Below, piece after piece: positions 63,812 through 64,000 of a stretch of 64,000 nucleotides of DNA (its first letter is position 1; the number at the start of each line of letters is the position of its first letter). The stretch is taken from contig CAIIXF020000005.1 in NCBI GenBank assembly GCA_903813345.2, positions 30,071,375 to 30,135,374 on the forward strand, written 5' to 3'. The position numbers and the translations under genes were made by a program. This DNA is from Owenia fusiformis. Lineage: Eukaryota > Annelida > Polychaeta > Sabellida > Oweniidae. A model generated the notes under the pieces. That model was not told where the DNA came from. It saw only the letters and a list, made by a program, of their open reading frames with translations, and did no database searches.

Positions 63812-64000
63812 CCAGTTATATTTAATATAAATCAGAGGTATTTTGCTATGTTAGAGGTGAAAGCAATTAACTTTCAAAATATTAAGAATATTGGAATAGT
63901 TAAAGATATAATTCAATTCATTACTGAAATGTTTAAATAATGATGTTTATGTATATTTCTGATGAGTCAAAATCAGTCTTTACAACCTTTATACTTCTAT

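Larger units (their letters stand above)
60204..64000 (+). other. Start of the next TIA1-like intron, continuing past the window
   Basis: Begins with GTAAGT. It contains a Helitron-like short copy (60.31 kb), a complete 174-bp MITE (61.33 kb), the 27-bp minisatellite (62.2-62.5 kb), a decayed GTGAACACC-type remnant (62.95-63.02 kb), a remnant of the GGTGGGTGCAAA repeat (63.63-63.71 kb) and a 16-bp tandem repeat (63.72-63.81 kb). The rest is AT-rich with nothing recognised. Confidence 0.7.

Noticed and set aside
1-64000. tRNA or rRNA genes
   Set aside because: I saw no convincing A-box plus B-box pair with a cloverleaf, and no rRNA-like conserved stretches, on either strand.

Overview
The window is AT-rich animal nuclear DNA. 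The evidence is a set of exons with clean GT-AG introns, one of them 17.7 kb, many decayed transposon families and several minisatellites. There are no prokaryotic gene arrays. The best clue to the organism is the one host gene, whose peptides (for example EMKVNWATSPGN, HFHIFVGDLSPDIET and DPQTLKSKGYGFVSF) match the TIA1/TIAR RNA-binding proteins, closest as I recall them to lophotrochozoan (molluscan) versions. The repeats point the same way: elements with an ACGG-type microsatellite followed by tandem units of about 150-160 bp resemble the 'pearl'/Helentron-type elements described from bivalves. A mollusc, perhaps a bivalve, is my inference. It is not proven.

Layout. 1-33 kb: no recognised host exon; it holds a CAGTA/CAGTG pentamer locus (1.26-1.70 kb), Helitron-like repeats (2.76, 4.46-5.66, 7.0, 12.3 and 22.09-23.62 kb), small inverted-repeat elements (4.16, 6.17, 17.05, 17.79 and 18.93 kb) and one almost complete mariner element (19,377-21,374). 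33.1-60.2 kb: four plus-strand coding exons of the TIA1/TIAR gene (33,136-33,234; 50,953-51,010; 53,101-53,188; 60,128-60,203). All splice phases agree and give 107 codons; the 3' part of the gene lies beyond the window. Its introns hold more repeats: a 46-bp tandem array (34.8-35.2 kb), TA-flanked MITEs, a minisatellite broken by a transposon (53.74-54.2 kb), a 27-bp minisatellite (62.2-62.5 kb) and a 16-bp one (63.7 kb).

How the parts work together. The first coding exon seen here has an in-frame stop directly before its ATG. It joins in frame to the exon that follows RRM1 in TIA1-family genes. It therefore looks like an alternative promoter/first exon for a TIA1/TIAR isoform that replaces RRM1 with a 33-residue leader while keeping RRM2. 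The RRM1 exons were not found and probably lie upstream of the window. The mariner element is young by its termini (187 of 189 positions identical) but its transposase is broken by a 36-bp insertion carrying two in-frame stops. The Helitron-like repeats share one plan: 5' hairpin, microsatellite, tandem units, 3' hairpin, then CTWG-T. All ten copies that I could orient lie in the same direction as the TIA1 gene.
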